DNA from: Ornithinimicrobium laminariae
GTDB lineage: Bacteria; Actinomycetota; Actinomycetes; Actinomycetales; Dermatophilaceae
Direction: 5' to 3'
Length of the DNA: 64,000 nucleotides
Assembly: GCF_019457945.1 (NCBI RefSeq)
Contig: NZ_JAHZSU010000002.1
Span: forward strand, 186,001 to 250,000
This document shows, piece after piece, positions 46,948 through 57,749 of the stretch. Under the pieces are notes generated by a model. It saw nothing but the letters and a program-made list of their open reading frames with translations, had not been told where the DNA came from and made no database searches. The translations under genes were made by a program, and so were the position numbers. Every line of letters starts with the position of its first letter. Positions within the stretch are counted from its first letter, which is position 1.

Positions 46948-48936
46948 CTAGGGCACGTTCAGGTTTTTTAAGTCGCTAAGGATGGGGATTGAAGAGGCGT
47001 CCCAGGGCCACAGTGAGACGTCTTGCCCCTCCAGCAAGGCCATCACCATCAGGGCTCCACCGCCCACCAAAATGAACACTCCACCGATCGTGGCAGCCGG
47101 CCCCGAAGGCAGGACAGCGCGAATCATCGTGCGCGATCCGCGTCGCAAAGAGACCCCACCCGGGCCCCACCACGCCACCATTGCGCCTAGCGCAGATCCA
47201 ATGGCTACCGGGATCGGGTGATAGGCCGCGTCAGCTAGTTGACCAGACACTTGCAAGCCAAGGGCCGCGCCACCAGCGGCGACCGCAGCAAATGCGGCCG
47301 GCAAGATTAACGAAAGTCCACCGGTGAGCACAGCCGTCACTAGGTGCCACGGCGCAGCCAACATCGCCATCGGCACATCACTACCTCGCGGACCAGCCTC
47401 GTGCCGACGCAGGACCAAACCAGTCAGCGTGCGATCCACCCAACGGCTCAAGACTGACCAGATCGCCAAGCAGCCCCATGCGACAAATGGCGCCACCATT
47501 GACAGCGCAACAAAGAGCAAAAGCAGCGCGGCAAGCGTGCCGGTACGCATCGGTCGCCCAATGCGCGGATCCCCCTGTGGTCGCTGGGCCAGCGGTTGTT
47601 GCTGCCCAGGCGGCATACCCGGTTGCATCGGGTTCGGTCGTGCCATCTGCCCAGCCGGATTCATCGGCTGCCCCTGCTGCGTGTAGCGCTGGGGTGGTTG
47701 CTGAGGCCGTTGCCCGGGAGCCAGATAGGGGTTGGCTGGGCCCGGTTGTTGCTGAGGCCAACCGCCCGGTGGGGGCTGTTGGCGATAGTCGGTCGGCTGG
47801 CGTCCCTGCTGCGCCCCATACGGTTGCGGCGCGTACGGCGGCGGCATCTGTTGTGGGTGTCGTGGCTGAGGCGGACCGCTTGCTGGCCTGCCGGGCTGGT
47901 TGCCCCGGGCTTGCGGCGGCCTGGGCTGTTGCGGCCGAATCTGTTGTGGCTGCATGCGGGTCGACGCAATCGGCTGCACGGTGGTGGCATCGATGATCGG
48001 GTGCCTTTGAGTGGCGTCGTCAGTAAAAGCCGCGCGCGCTGGCCACGGCTGATCCGGCGTGCTGCCCTGCTTAGGCACCGGAATCGCACGAGTTAACTCG
48101 GCCGTGACTGGACGATGCTCGGCATAGGCCTGCAGCGCGTTCATCACTTCAGTGGAGTCTGGCCGCTTGGACTGGTCAGGCTGCAAGGCGGCTTGAAGCA
48201 ACGGGCGCAATTCCTCATCGACTCCGCCCAACTGCGAGCGGCCCCGGATGACGCGGTCGAGAACAACACTCATTGGGCCGCGACCAAACGGTGGCTTGGC
48301 GCTGGCGGCATACGCGAGCAGGGCTGCCCAACCCCACCAGTCAGTGGCCTCGGTGACTTGGGCGCCTTCGACAATCTCGGGCGCCAGATAGCCGGGGGTG
48401 CCCATCACCATGCCGGTCATCGTGAGGCGGACATCATCAGCAACCTGGGCAATCCCAAAGTCGATCACGACCGGGTCGCCACCATTCATCAGGACATTGC
48501 CTGGCTTCAGGTCGCGGTGCACGATCCCCACGCCGTGAATGGCTGACAGTGCCTCGGTGAGGCCGCGGCCTAGTTGAACCAGACCCTCAGGGCTCAGCGC
48601 GCCTTCTTCTTCCACCAACGCATCGAGCGGCACGCCTGGGACGTATTCAGTGACGATGTACGGGAAGGGCCCGTCGACGTCGGCATCAAGGACTGCGGCT
48701 ACCCGCGGGTGGTCGACACGCTCGAGAGTCTCGACTTCGCGGCGCAGGCGCTCGCGGGCCTGCTGGTCACCGGCGATATGCGGGCGCAGCACCTTGACCG
48801 CCACTTCGCGGTCGTGGCTGTCGGTTGACCGGTAAACGACGCCCATGCCGCCCTCGCCCAAACATGGCCCGAGGACATAGTCGCCGATGCGGCGGGATTC
48901 CTCTGGCTCCTGGGCAGTGGCGCCTTGGGCATTCAT
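46948..48936 (-). CDS. Membrane-anchored Ser/Thr protein kinase
   Basis: The 662-residue protein has an N-terminal PknB-type kinase: GEGGMG at 27-32, VAVKVL with Lys48, HRDLKPGNVLM, DFGIAQV and GTPGYLAPEIVEG. A Pro/Gln-rich linker of about 170 residues follows, then about five hydrophobic segments to the C-terminus. There is no PASTA domain, so the input is probably not muropeptide binding. The start ATG 48936 has GGGGTG nearby. The Rpf-like gene follows on the same strand. Confidence 0.94.
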   Translation of the reverse strand: MNAQGATAQEPEESRRIGDYVLGPCLGEGGMGVVYRSTDSHDREVAVKVLRPHIAGDQQARERLRREVETLERVDHPRVAAVLDADVDGPFPYIVTEYVPGVPLDALVEEEGALSPEGLVQLGRGLTEALSAIHGVGIVHRDLKPGNVLMNGGDPVVIDFGIAQVADDVRLTMTGMVMGTPGYLAPEIVEGAQVTEATDWWGWAALLAYAASAKPPFGRGPMSVVLDRVIRGRSQLGGVDEELRPLLQAALQPDQSKRPDSTEVMNALQAYAEHRPVTAELTRAIPVPKQGSTPDQPWPARAAFTDDATQRHPIIDATTVQPIASTRMQPQQIRPQQPRPPQARGNQPGRPASGPPQPRHPQQMPPPYAPQPYGAQQGRQPTDYRQQPPPGGWPQQQPGPANPYLAPGQRPQQPPQRYTQQGQPMNPAGQMARPNPMQPGMPPGQQQPLAQRPQGDPRIGRPMRTGTLAALLLLFVALSMVAPFVAWGCLAIWSVLSRWVDRTLTGLVLRRHEAGPRGSDVPMAMLAAPWHLVTAVLTGGLSLILPAAFAAVAAGGAALGLQVSGQLADAAYHPIPVAIGSALGAMVAWWGPGGVSLRRGSRTMIRAVLPSGPAATIGGVFILVGGGALMVMALLEGQDVSLWPWDASSIPILSDLKNLNVP

Positions 48937-49039
48937 ACACCCCACGTTAGGGCTTTTCGGCTGGAAGTTCGCTGAATGCAGCAAGGAGGCCTGTCAGCGC
49001 GCTGACGTAGGCTCGGTGACAACACCAGGAGGGAGTGGC

Positions 49040-50521
49040 ATGTCGAACAACCAAGCGGACTTCATCATTGCCGCTAACCGCCTGCCCGTGGACCGGATCG
49101 TGCATCCGGACGGCACGCAGGAGTGGCGCACCAGCCCAGGCGGTCTGGTGACGGCTATGGAGTCGGTCATGCAAGACCGGACCGGGGTATGGGTGGGCTG
49201 GGCTGGCGAGGCGGGTGAAGCACCCGAGCCGTTCACCACCGAGGGCGGCCTCGACGTGCAGCCCGTCAGTTTGAGTGAGCGCGAGTTCCGCGATTACTAC
49301 GAGGGCTTCAGCAACGAAACGCTGTGGCCGATTTATCACGACGTGATCGTTGAGCCGACCTTTCACCGCCGGTGGTGGGCTTCCTACCGCACCGTGAATG
49401 AGCGTTTCGCTCGCGCGATCGCTGATGTGGCCGCGCAGGGGGCCACCGTGTGGATCCATGACTACCAACTGCAGTTGGTGCCGGCGTTGGTGCGCGAGTT
49501 GCGCCCCGACGTGCGGATCGGGTTTTTCAATCACATCCCTTTTCCGCCGGTGGAGTTGTTTGCCCAACTTCCTTGGCGTCGGCACTTGTTGCGCGGGTTG
49601 CTGGGGGCTGACTTCATCGGCTTCCAGCGCTCGACCGATGCCGGCAACTTCATTCGGGCATGCCGACAACTATTGGGGGCCAGCAACAAGGGCGATGTCG
49701 TCACCTACCAACCCGGTAGCGAATACGCCCACAACAAAACAGCTATCAACCCCAGTGGAACCCTTGCTGTCGCAGATCCTCGTTTAGTGCGATGCGCCGC
49801 GGTGCCGATCTCTGTCGACTTCGCTGGCTTGGAAGCTTTAGCAAAGACGCCTGCGGTGAAGGCTCGAGCCAAAGAGATCCGCACCTCGCTGGGCGACCCA
49901 GAGACCGTCCTGCTCGGAGTCGATCGACTCGATTACACCAAGGGCATCCGCCACCGGATGCGGGCGCTCACTGAGCTTTTTCAGGATGGCGAGATCACGA
50001 CGCCCAGCACCACGATGGTCCAGATCGCGACGCCAAGTCGCGAGCGAGTGGCCGCCTACCGTCAATTACGCACCCAGGTCGAGAGCCTGGTGGGACGCAT
50101 CAACGGCGACCACTCTGGGCTGGGCTCAACAGCCGTGCATTATTTGCATCAAAGTTATCCCCGCGAGGAGATGGCCGCCCTGTTCCTGGCCGCCGATGCG
50201 CTGCTGGTCACCCCCCTTCGTGACGGGATGAATCTCGTTGCCAAAGAGTATGTAGCCTGCCGCCACGACCTTGGCGGTGCGTTGGTCTTGAGCGAGTTCA
50301 CGGGCGCCGCCCAAGAGCTCACGCAGGCCTACACGGTTAATCCGCACGACATCGTGGGGATGAAGCAGAACATCTTGCGAGCCATCAATGACGACCCGCA
50401 AGATCGCAGAGCCCGGATGCGCAGCCTGCGTCGTCGCGTCCGCAACCATGACGTGCAGTCCTGGGCACATCGCTATCTCGCAGCTTTGGCAGCCGCCCCC
50501 GATAAGCCAGTCCGTCCCTGA
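49040..50521 (+). CDS. otsA: Trehalose-6-phosphate synthase
   Basis: The 493-residue GT20 enzyme makes trehalose-6-P from UDP-glucose (or ADP/GDP-glucose) and glucose-6-P. It shows IAANRLPVDR, SPGGLVTA, WIHDYQLQLVP, FFNHIPFPP, VDRLDYTKGI and LRDGMNLVAKEYVAC. AGGAGGGAG precedes the ATG at 49040. otsB follows after 22 bp. Confidence 0.97.
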   Translation: MSNNQADFIIAANRLPVDRIVHPDGTQEWRTSPGGLVTAMESVMQDRTGVWVGWAGEAGEAPEPFTTEGGLDVQPVSLSEREFRDYYEGFSNETLWPIYHDVIVEPTFHRRWWASYRTVNERFARAIADVAAQGATVWIHDYQLQLVPALVRELRPDVRIGFFNHIPFPPVELFAQLPWRRHLLRGLLGADFIGFQRSTDAGNFIRACRQLLGASNKGDVVTYQPGSEYAHNKTAINPSGTLAVADPRLVRCAAVPISVDFAGLEALAKTPAVKARAKEIRTSLGDPETVLLGVDRLDYTKGIRHRMRALTELFQDGEITTPSTTMVQIATPSRERVAAYRQLRTQVESLVGRINGDHSGLGSTAVHYLHQSYPREEMAALFLAADALLVTPLRDGMNLVAKEYVACRHDLGGALVLSEFTGAAQELTQAYTVNPHDIVGMKQNILRAINDDPQDRRARMRSLRRRVRNHDVQSWAHRYLAALAAAPDKPVRP

Positions 50522-50543
50522 CACCCGCCCCTGGAGCAGACCT

Positions 50544-51329
50544 ATGACCCCCTCGGCGCCTCCCGTGCTTCTGACCGCGCTGCGCGCGTTCGCTGACCAG
50601 CCGCACGTCCTGGTGGCAGTGGACTTTGATGGCACCCTGGCCCCCTTCACGGACCAACCCATGGATGCTCGCGCACTCCCCGGCGCCCTTGAAGTCCTCA
50701 TCGACTTGTCTGCACTCCCCCAGACCACTGTCGCCGTGGTCTCCGGCCGAGACTTAGCCTCCTTGCGCATCCTGACCGGCCATCCCGACGACCTGGTGTT
50801 GGTCGGTAGCCACGGCGCGGAGCCATCCTGGGACTCCACCGCCGAAGGGCACCGTCTGACCTCCGCGGAGCGGAGCGCCCTGGATGCACTCGACAACGAC
50901 GTTGAAGAGTTGCGCTCTCAACATCCCCTTGCCCGCATCGAAGAGAAGCCATCAGCCCGGGTGCTGCACACCCGCGGCTTGGCGGAAGCGCTGGCGGCCG
51001 ATATCAACGCGGCTGGGATGGCCTTGGCCGACCGTCACGAGCACTTCACCGTGACGGCGGGCAAAGACGTGCTGGAGTTTGCCGTGTCCGATGTCGGCAA
51101 GGGCCCAGCGCTGCTTGACCTGGCGCACGAGGTCAACGCCGGAGCAATCTTGTTTGCTGGCGATGACACCACGGACGAGTTGGCCTTTGAGTGTTTGTCC
51201 GCAAACGATATGACCGTCAAGGTCGGCCTTGGCGAGACCGAAGCGCGCCATCGCGTAGCCGACGAATCAGCCGTCGTGGAGATGTTGCAGGAGTTGCTCA
51301 CTCTGCGTCACCAATCGGTCGGTCGGTAG
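50544..51329 (+). CDS. otsB: Trehalose-6-phosphate phosphatase
   Basis: The 261-residue HAD phosphatase has DFDGTLAPF with Asp27 and Asp29, VVSGRDLASL, GSHGAE and AGDDTTDELAFE. It gives free trehalose from the product of otsA. GGAGCAGACCT precedes the ATG. Its last 22 bp overlap the convergent SDR gene. Confidence 0.96.
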   Translation: MTPSAPPVLLTALRAFADQPHVLVAVDFDGTLAPFTDQPMDARALPGALEVLIDLSALPQTTVAVVSGRDLASLRILTGHPDDLVLVGSHGAEPSWDSTAEGHRLTSAERSALDALDNDVEELRSQHPLARIEEKPSARVLHTRGLAEALAADINAAGMALADRHEHFTVTAGKDVLEFAVSDVGKGPALLDLAHEVNAGAILFAGDDTTDELAFECLSANDMTVKVGLGETEARHRVADESAVVEMLQELLTLRHQSVGR

Positions 51330-52846
51330 TCCTTCAGGAACTGACCCCACAGGTGGTTGCCGGTGTTGACGCCATCAATGATCGGGTCCACGATCCGGGC
51401 AGCCCCGTCCACGATGTCGAGCGGCGGGTGAAAGTCATGTTCTTCGCGCTTGCGAGAGGCGACCGCGGTCGGGTCTTCATCGCTCACCCAGCCCGTGTCC
51501 ACGCTGTTCATGTGGATCCCGGTCTGTCGATAGTCAGTCGCGGACGTGCGCGTCATCATGTTGAGCGCCGCTTTTGCCATGTTGGTATGCGGGTGACGGG
51601 TCGTCTTAAACCGCCGGTAGAACTGCCCCTCAACGGCTGACACGTTCACCACGTGCTTGTGGCTCCCCTCGGTGCGATCCATCAACGGTCGCAGACGAGC
51701 ATTAATAATGAAGGGCGCAACGGCGTTGACTAGTTGCGTCTCGAGCAACTCCACGGAGGACACTTCATGCAACAGCAGCCGCCATGAGTTGCGCTCTCGC
51801 AAGTCCACCTGTTGAAGGTCCTGGTCCAGCCGTCCAGCAGGGAACAGGTCGCCGGAGGTGAGGTCTTCGGGCACCAGCGGGATTTGCGACATTTCCGCCG
51901 CCCGAGTCACCCCTGGGACGTCCGTCGTGGCCACGGCCTGGTACGCCGCATCGCCGGGCTCGGCATTCAGCATGTGATAGCCGCGCAGCCCCTCTTGCTT
52001 GCCGACCAACTTCAGCACAGGCTCTGGCAAGTCGGCCAAGTGGGCGGTCTCGACATCCATCATGTGGGCGTAAAAACCTGGCGGGCGGCGAACGGTCTGG
52101 CAGGCGTTATTGATGATGAAGTCGAGTCGACCGCGCGTGTCCAAGATGTGCGTGCAAAACGCTTCCACGCTCGGGGTATGCCGCAGGTCCAGACCGAAGA
52201 CTTCGAGCCGATCGCCCCACTCGGCAAAGTCCGGCTCGGCGGCATACCGAGCGGCGGCATCGCGTGGAAAGCGGGTGGCGACGATCAGTTCAGCGCCACT
52301 GCGCAGCAGCTTGATGCCTGCCTGATAGCCGATCTTGACTCGGCCACCGGTCAGCAAGGCGACCGTGCCGTTGAGGTCAGCCAACTCCCCACGCTTGGCG
52401 TAGTTGAAGTCGCCACACGACGGGCACATTTGGTCATAAAAGTGGTGCACCTCAGTGCCACGCTGCTTGCAGATGTAGCAGTGTTGCGGCTCCACGGTCT
52501 CCCGGAACTCTGCCTGCTCTTGGTCGCTTTGCTCAAAATCAACTGGTGCAAACTGGTTTGGCGTGGTGAAGACACTCTGTGCGCGCAGACTCCGGATGCC
52601 CGTTTCGTCCAAGGTGTCGCGGTCGCGCTGGCGTTTAGCCTGCTTGCGCTTTGCGGTGCGCAACTTGAGTTGGCGGCGGCGCTCGGCAGGATCAGGGGCG
52701 AAGATGTCACCAGCTGCGTTGACCAGGGCGATGCGTTCGCCGTCGCTCAGAAGGTCGAGCGCCTCGCCGTCGTCGGCGATGTCCCGCAGCAACTGGGTCG
52801 CAGCAATCAGTCGTTCTCGGGCGGCCAACTGTTCGGAGTCATACAC
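51308..52846 (-). CDS. Zinc-finger SDR family protein without the catalytic Tyr
   Basis: The 512-residue protein has a helical, charged N-terminal part (1-120), a CxxC-HH-CxxC zinc cluster at 123-144 (CYIC, HHFYDQMCPSC) and an SDR-like Rossmann domain from about 160 (TGGRVKIGYQAG, IINNACQT, VVNVSAVEG). The usual YxxxK is THxx-like: the Lys is in NMAKAAL but Tyr is replaced by Thr. I recall a similar family in bacteria and eukaryotes with the same NMAKAAL pattern, so the change may be shared. Function unknown. Confidence 0.82.
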   Translation of the reverse strand: MYDSEQLAARERLIAATQLLRDIADDGEALDLLSDGERIALVNAAGDIFAPDPAERRRQLKLRTAKRKQAKRQRDRDTLDETGIRSLRAQSVFTTPNQFAPVDFEQSDQEQAEFRETVEPQHCYICKQRGTEVHHFYDQMCPSCGDFNYAKRGELADLNGTVALLTGGRVKIGYQAGIKLLRSGAELIVATRFPRDAAARYAAEPDFAEWGDRLEVFGLDLRHTPSVEAFCTHILDTRGRLDFIINNACQTVRRPPGFYAHMMDVETAHLADLPEPVLKLVGKQEGLRGYHMLNAEPGDAAYQAVATTDVPGVTRAAEMSQIPLVPEDLTSGDLFPAGRLDQDLQQVDLRERNSWRLLLHEVSSVELLETQLVNAVAPFIINARLRPLMDRTEGSHKHVVNVSAVEGQFYRRFKTTRHPHTNMAKAALNMMTRTSATDYRQTGIHMNSVDTGWVSDEDPTAVASRKREEHDFHPPLDIVDGAARIVDPIIDGVNTGNHLWGQFLKDYRPTDW

Positions 52847-52868
52847 TCACCTCATTATCCAGCCTTGA

Positions 52869-53195
52869 TCAGTCTTCTCCCAAAGCTGGACTCTCAAACT
52901 GAGCGCTGGCACTGTCAGCTATCGGATCTGCCTCATGCGCGGTGAAGCCTTCCAGGAAGGCAACGACCTTTGCGGCCGGCATCTCACACGGGCGGAGGTG
53001 TTCCTCGGTTCCGCCCAAATAGAGGTTGGCACTGATGAAGTCAGTCCCGCCCAGTTCCTCGGCATACACCTTGTGCGACTTGCCACCGGCGTGCTTAGAG
53101 TGCGTGACGCCATACGTGCGGTCGTTGTATTTGACGACCGAATAGCCGACCGGGATCCGGTCAAAGAAACCCTTGGGGCTAGGGGTTTCAGTCAT
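52869..53195 (-). CDS. Conserved hypothetical protein, 108 residues
   Basis: The protein has IPVGYSVVKYNDRTYGVTHSKHAGGKSHKVYAEELGG and SANLYLGG, RPCEMPAAKVVAFLEGF, a pattern I recall in short actinobacterial proteins of unknown role. It is soluble, with no signal peptide. The ATG at 53195 was chosen over an earlier in-frame start; it lies 22 bp upstream of the SDR gene on the same strand. Confidence 0.72.
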   Translation of the reverse strand: MTETPSPKGFFDRIPVGYSVVKYNDRTYGVTHSKHAGGKSHKVYAEELGGTDFISANLYLGGTEEHLRPCEMPAAKVVAFLEGFTAHEADPIADSASAQFESPALGED

Positions 53196-53469
53196 GCTTT
53201 CAGTATCCACCACGGCCACAAAGCCCCGCACACGTGATGCACGTCACTAGACGCGAGGCCGCGGAGGTGGAAGAGTATGCATACCGATTGAGATGCGTTG
53301 CGCCTCGGCCCAAGTGCAGCCCGGTCGGTAATCTTTGGCAGCGTCGCCTTGGCATGGGGAATCACCACTGTCCGGCTAGCCGCCCGAGTTGCTCTCGCGG
53401 CGCCCGCCGGGAGGGGCCTTTACAACGGATCGTCCGGCACGTACCTGCCGGTGAAGGATGGGATCAACC

Positions 53470-54552
<1,083 letters not shown>

Positions 54553-54574
54553 TCGCACTCTCCGCTTGAACTAA

Positions 54575-54612
54575 CAACGTGCCGCCCGCTGCTTGCAGTG
54601 GGCGGCACGTTG
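54575..54612 (+). terminator. Terminator after the sugar-importer ATPase gene
   Basis: A 17-bp stem (54575-54591 with 54596-54612, one G-T pair) with loop CTTG starts 22 bp after the stop. Confidence 0.88.
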
Positions 54613-54649
54613 CTTCTGCCTACCTACTCCGGCCCCATAAGGTGAACTC

Positions 54650-55909
54650 ATGGCTCTCGATATCACTGCCGCACGCCTCGATCCGGCCCTCCTGGACCTG
54701 CCGTGGGAGCTCCCACTAGAGGAGTGGCCGCAGGACCTGCTGGCAGCACTGCCACAAGGCATCTCGCGACATATCGTCCGCTTCGTCAAGCTGTCTGGCA
54801 GAGTCGTCGCAATCAAAGAAATCCACGCTGACCTGGCCCGTCGCGAATACGACACTCTGCGCATCCTGAACCGTCTCGACCAGCCGTCCGTGATGCCGCT
54901 AGCGGTCATCTCTGGCCGCAAGACGGCCGATGGCGAGCCGCTGGACGCCTGCTTGGTCACTCAGCACCTCAAATTCTCCCTGCCCTACCGTGCCGTCTTC
55001 AGCCAAAAGATGCGGCCAGACACCACCCGACGAGTGCTGGACGCGTTGGCTGTGCTGCTAGTGCGCCTGCACATCAGCGGCGTCTTTTGGGGCGATGTCT
55101 CGCTCTCAAACACCCTCTTCCGCCGTGATGCTGGCGACTTCGCTGCCTACCTCGTCGACGCGGAGACGGCCGCCGTGCATCAACAATTGAGCAATGGCCA
55201 GCGAGAGCACGACACTGTTATCGCGCACGGCAACATCGCAGGCGAGCTGATGGACCTGGAGGCGGGCGGCCATCTCGAGGAAGGCGTCGACCCGATCGAA
55301 ATCGCCGACCGCATCATCCACCGATATGAATTGCTGTGGGAAGAACTCACTGCGACCGAGCGCTTTGAGAGCACCGAGCGGTGGAAGGTTGAAGATCGCA
55401 TCCGCCGGCTGAACAACCTCGGCTTCGACGTCGACGAGCTCGACATCACCACCGACATTGATGGCACGCACATCCAGATCCAACCGAAGGTCGTGGACGC
55501 GGGCTATCACTCGCGGCGCCTGATGGAGCTGACCGGCCTTGATGTTGAAGAAAACCAGGCCCGCCGACTCCTCAACGACCTCGATGCCTACTCAGCATCC
55601 ACCGATCGGCAGAATGACGATGAGGCTCAGGTCGCCCACGACTGGGTCTCAGAGGTCTACACCCCCGTCACGTTGGCAGCCCCGCGGTCGCTGCGTCGCA
55701 AGATTGAGCCAGCTGAGCTGTTCCACGAAGTGCTCGAGCACCGCTGGTACATGTCGGAGTTCAGCGGCAACGATGTCAACATCATGGACGCGGTGGCCGA
55801 CTATGTCGCGACGGTTTTGCCAAATAAGCCTGATGAGGACGCGGTCGTCGGCCTCGACACCCAGGAGATGCCGATCGTGGCCGACATCGACGCTGGCCGC
55901 AAAGGCTAA
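54650..55909 (+). CDS. DUF4032 kinase-like protein
   Basis: The 419-residue protein fits the actinobacterial DUF4032 family. The N-terminal half resembles a lipopolysaccharide-kinase-like fold (VAIKEIHADLARREYDTL, GVFWGDVSLSNTLF, YLVDAETAAV; these resemble the Lys, HxD-loop and DxE elements), and the C-terminal half is the DUF4032 part (VDEL, HRWYMSEFSGNDV). Function unknown; kinase activity is possible but not shown. Confidence 0.88.
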   Translation: MALDITAARLDPALLDLPWELPLEEWPQDLLAALPQGISRHIVRFVKLSGRVVAIKEIHADLARREYDTLRILNRLDQPSVMPLAVISGRKTADGEPLDACLVTQHLKFSLPYRAVFSQKMRPDTTRRVLDALAVLLVRLHISGVFWGDVSLSNTLFRRDAGDFAAYLVDAETAAVHQQLSNGQREHDTVIAHGNIAGELMDLEAGGHLEEGVDPIEIADRIIHRYELLWEELTATERFESTERWKVEDRIRRLNNLGFDVDELDITTDIDGTHIQIQPKVVDAGYHSRRLMELTGLDVEENQARRLLNDLDAYSASTDRQNDDEAQVAHDWVSEVYTPVTLAAPRSLRRKIEPAELFHEVLEHRWYMSEFSGNDVNIMDAVADYVATVLPNKPDEDAVVGLDTQEMPIVADIDAGRKG

Positions 55910-55941
55910 GCGCCCCTGGGATGCGCTCCCGGAGAGCGCTC

Positions 55942-55984
55942 CTGCTCAGTGGTGCGCTACTGCTCAGTGGTGCGCTACTGCTCA
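55942..55984. repeat. 18-bp tandem repeat, 2.4 copies
   Basis: The unit CTGCTCAGTGGTGCGCTA occurs at 55942-55959 and 55960-55977, with CTGCTCA again at 55978-55984. The last copies form the stop codon of the glutaminyl cyclase gene. Confidence 0.95.
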
Positions 55985-56778
55985 ATCAACTCGGCATAGT
56001 CGAGTCGATAGACGGCGTCCCACTCCTTGCCGGTGATCAGGAGCGAGTCTGAGCTGTCGTCGTACGCGATGCCGTTGAGGACGTGCCCAGGCTCGCTGGT
56101 GTCCTGATCGGCAGCGAGGTCGCTGAAGTCGTAGGTGCGCGTCACGTCACCGGTGCTGGGGTCAATCACCACGATGTCGTTGGTCTGCCAGACATTGGCC
56201 CAGACCGCCCCGTCGATGCACTCCAACTCGTTTAGGTTAAAGACGGGTTGATTCGCATCGCTCACTTGCACTTGCGAAATGGTGTCAAAGCTCTCGGCAT
56301 CGACCAGAGACAGCGTCGGCGTGCCATCCGAGAGCCACAACCCACCGGCGCCTTCGTCGGAGCACAGCCCCCAGCCTTCGCCCTCAATGCTCTGGCTGGG
56401 ACCGGGCTGAAAGTCCGGCAGCGTCCAGGTGTGCACCACGCCGGACTGCCAGGTCAATTGGTATGCGGTGTCGCCGATGACCGTGGTGCCCTCACCGAAC
56501 TCTTCGTCCGGCAAGTTGGCGGATTCGACGACCTTGCCATCGGCGTCGACCACCTGGATTTGCGATTCGCCATATCCGCCGGTGCCCATCAGCCACTGGC
56601 CATCGCTGAGCACTTCAAAGCCCTGGGTGAAGCCGTCGGGACGACTAAGCACCTCGGTGACCGGCAGATCGGTGTCCGGCACCTCACGTGGCTCGTCTGA
56701 AGATGCGCTGCAGCCAGCCAGGGCTACGATCGCCCCGGCCAGGAGTGTTGCGTTAAGCCCGGTTGCGCGCGATCTCAT
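55975..56778 (-). CDS. Glutaminyl-peptide cyclotransferase lipoprotein
   Basis: The 267-residue protein has a lipoprotein signal with Cys23 (ALAGC) and the beta-propeller glutamine cyclotransferase pattern: [33 protein letters not shown] and HVLNGIAYD. It converts N-terminal Gln to pyroglutamate outside the membrane. Its start overlaps the end of rlmB by 26 bp, and its stop lies in an 18-bp tandem repeat. Confidence 0.92.
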   Translation of the reverse strand: MRSRATGLNATLLAGAIVALAGCSASSDEPREVPDTDLPVTEVLSRPDGFTQGFEVLSDGQWLMGTGGYGESQIQVVDADGKVVESANLPDEEFGEGTTVIGDTAYQLTWQSGVVHTWTLPDFQPGPSQSIEGEGWGLCSDEGAGGLWLSDGTPTLSLVDAESFDTISQVQVSDANQPVFNLNELECIDGAVWANVWQTNDIVVIDPSTGDVTRTYDFSDLAADQDTSEPGHVLNGIAYDDSSDSLLITGKEWDAVYRLDYAELIEQ

Positions 56779-57694
56779 AAAGCGTGACCGCAGTCGCGAT
56801 GCCGGCGTTGAGGCTCTCGGTTACCGAGCTAATCGGGATCGAGACGATCTGGTCGCAGGTTTCGCTGACCAGGCGGGACAGTCCCTTGCCTTCGGAGCCA
56901 ACGACAACCACCAGCGGCTGGTCGGAGAGCTCCAAACCAGCCAGCGACACATCACCTTCTCCATCAAGGCCGATCACAAAGAACCCGGCCTTGCGGTAGG
57001 CCTCCAGCGTGCGGGTGAGGTTGGTGGCCTGGGCGACCGGGATGCGGGCAGCGGCACCGGCGGAGGTCTTCCACGCGGTGGCGGTCATCCCTGCCGAACG
57101 GCGCCCGGGCACCACGACTCCATGTCCACCGAATGCGCCCACCGAGCGGATGATCGCACCCAGGTTGCGCGGGTCAGTGATCCCATCGAGGGCCACGATC
57201 AGCGGCACACCAGGTAGGTCCTGATCCATCAGGTCTTCGGGGTGGGCATATTCGTACGGCGGGATCTGCAGCGCGAGTCCTTGGTGCGAGGCCTCATCGG
57301 TCAGTCGATCCAACTCGCCACGGGGTGCTTCGAGGACCGGGATGCCGCGCTCAGTCGCAAGACTGATCGACTCTTTCACCCGATCGTCGGAGTCAATCCG
57401 GGCTCCGACATACAAAGTGGAGGCCGGGATGTGAGTGCGCAGAGCTTCCAGCACCGAGTTGCGACCGGCAACGACCTCGCTAGCAGAACGGCCTTCGCGG
57501 CGGTCCTTCTGACGAGCCTTGGCCTTTTTCGCCTGGTCGGTCTTGCCGCGCTTGACGTGCTTGGTGCGGTCTTCAGCCTTAGGGGTCGGGCCCTTGCCTT
57601 CAAGACCGCGGCGACGCTGACCGCCACTACCGACGGTCGCGCCCTTCTTGCTGGACTTGCGAACTGCGCCTCGGCGCTGCGAATTACCGGGCAT
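56753..57694 (-). CDS. rlmB: 23S rRNA (guanosine-2'-O)-methyltransferase RlmB
   Basis: The 313-residue TrmH-family enzyme has a basic, Lys/Arg-rich N-terminal tail (1-70), the substrate-binding domain from [12 protein letters not shown], and the SPOUT knot with [31 protein letters not shown] and [15 protein letters not shown]. It methylates G2251 of 23S rRNA. It lies directly downstream of cysS, as in other actinobacteria. Confidence 0.94.
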   Translation of the reverse strand: MPGNSQRRGAVRKSSKKGATVGSGGQRRRGLEGKGPTPKAEDRTKHVKRGKTDQAKKAKARQKDRREGRSASEVVAGRNSVLEALRTHIPASTLYVGARIDSDDRVKESISLATERGIPVLEAPRGELDRLTDEASHQGLALQIPPYEYAHPEDLMDQDLPGVPLIVALDGITDPRNLGAIIRSVGAFGGHGVVVPGRRSAGMTATAWKTSAGAAARIPVAQATNLTRTLEAYRKAGFFVIGLDGEGDVSLAGLELSDQPLVVVVGSEGKGLSRLVSETCDQIVSIPISSVTESLNAGIATAVTLYEIARNRA

Positions 57695-57749
57695 GACAAG
57701 CCTTACGTTTTTGCGACGACTACTCCACGTGGAGCGAACGCCTTCCAGA

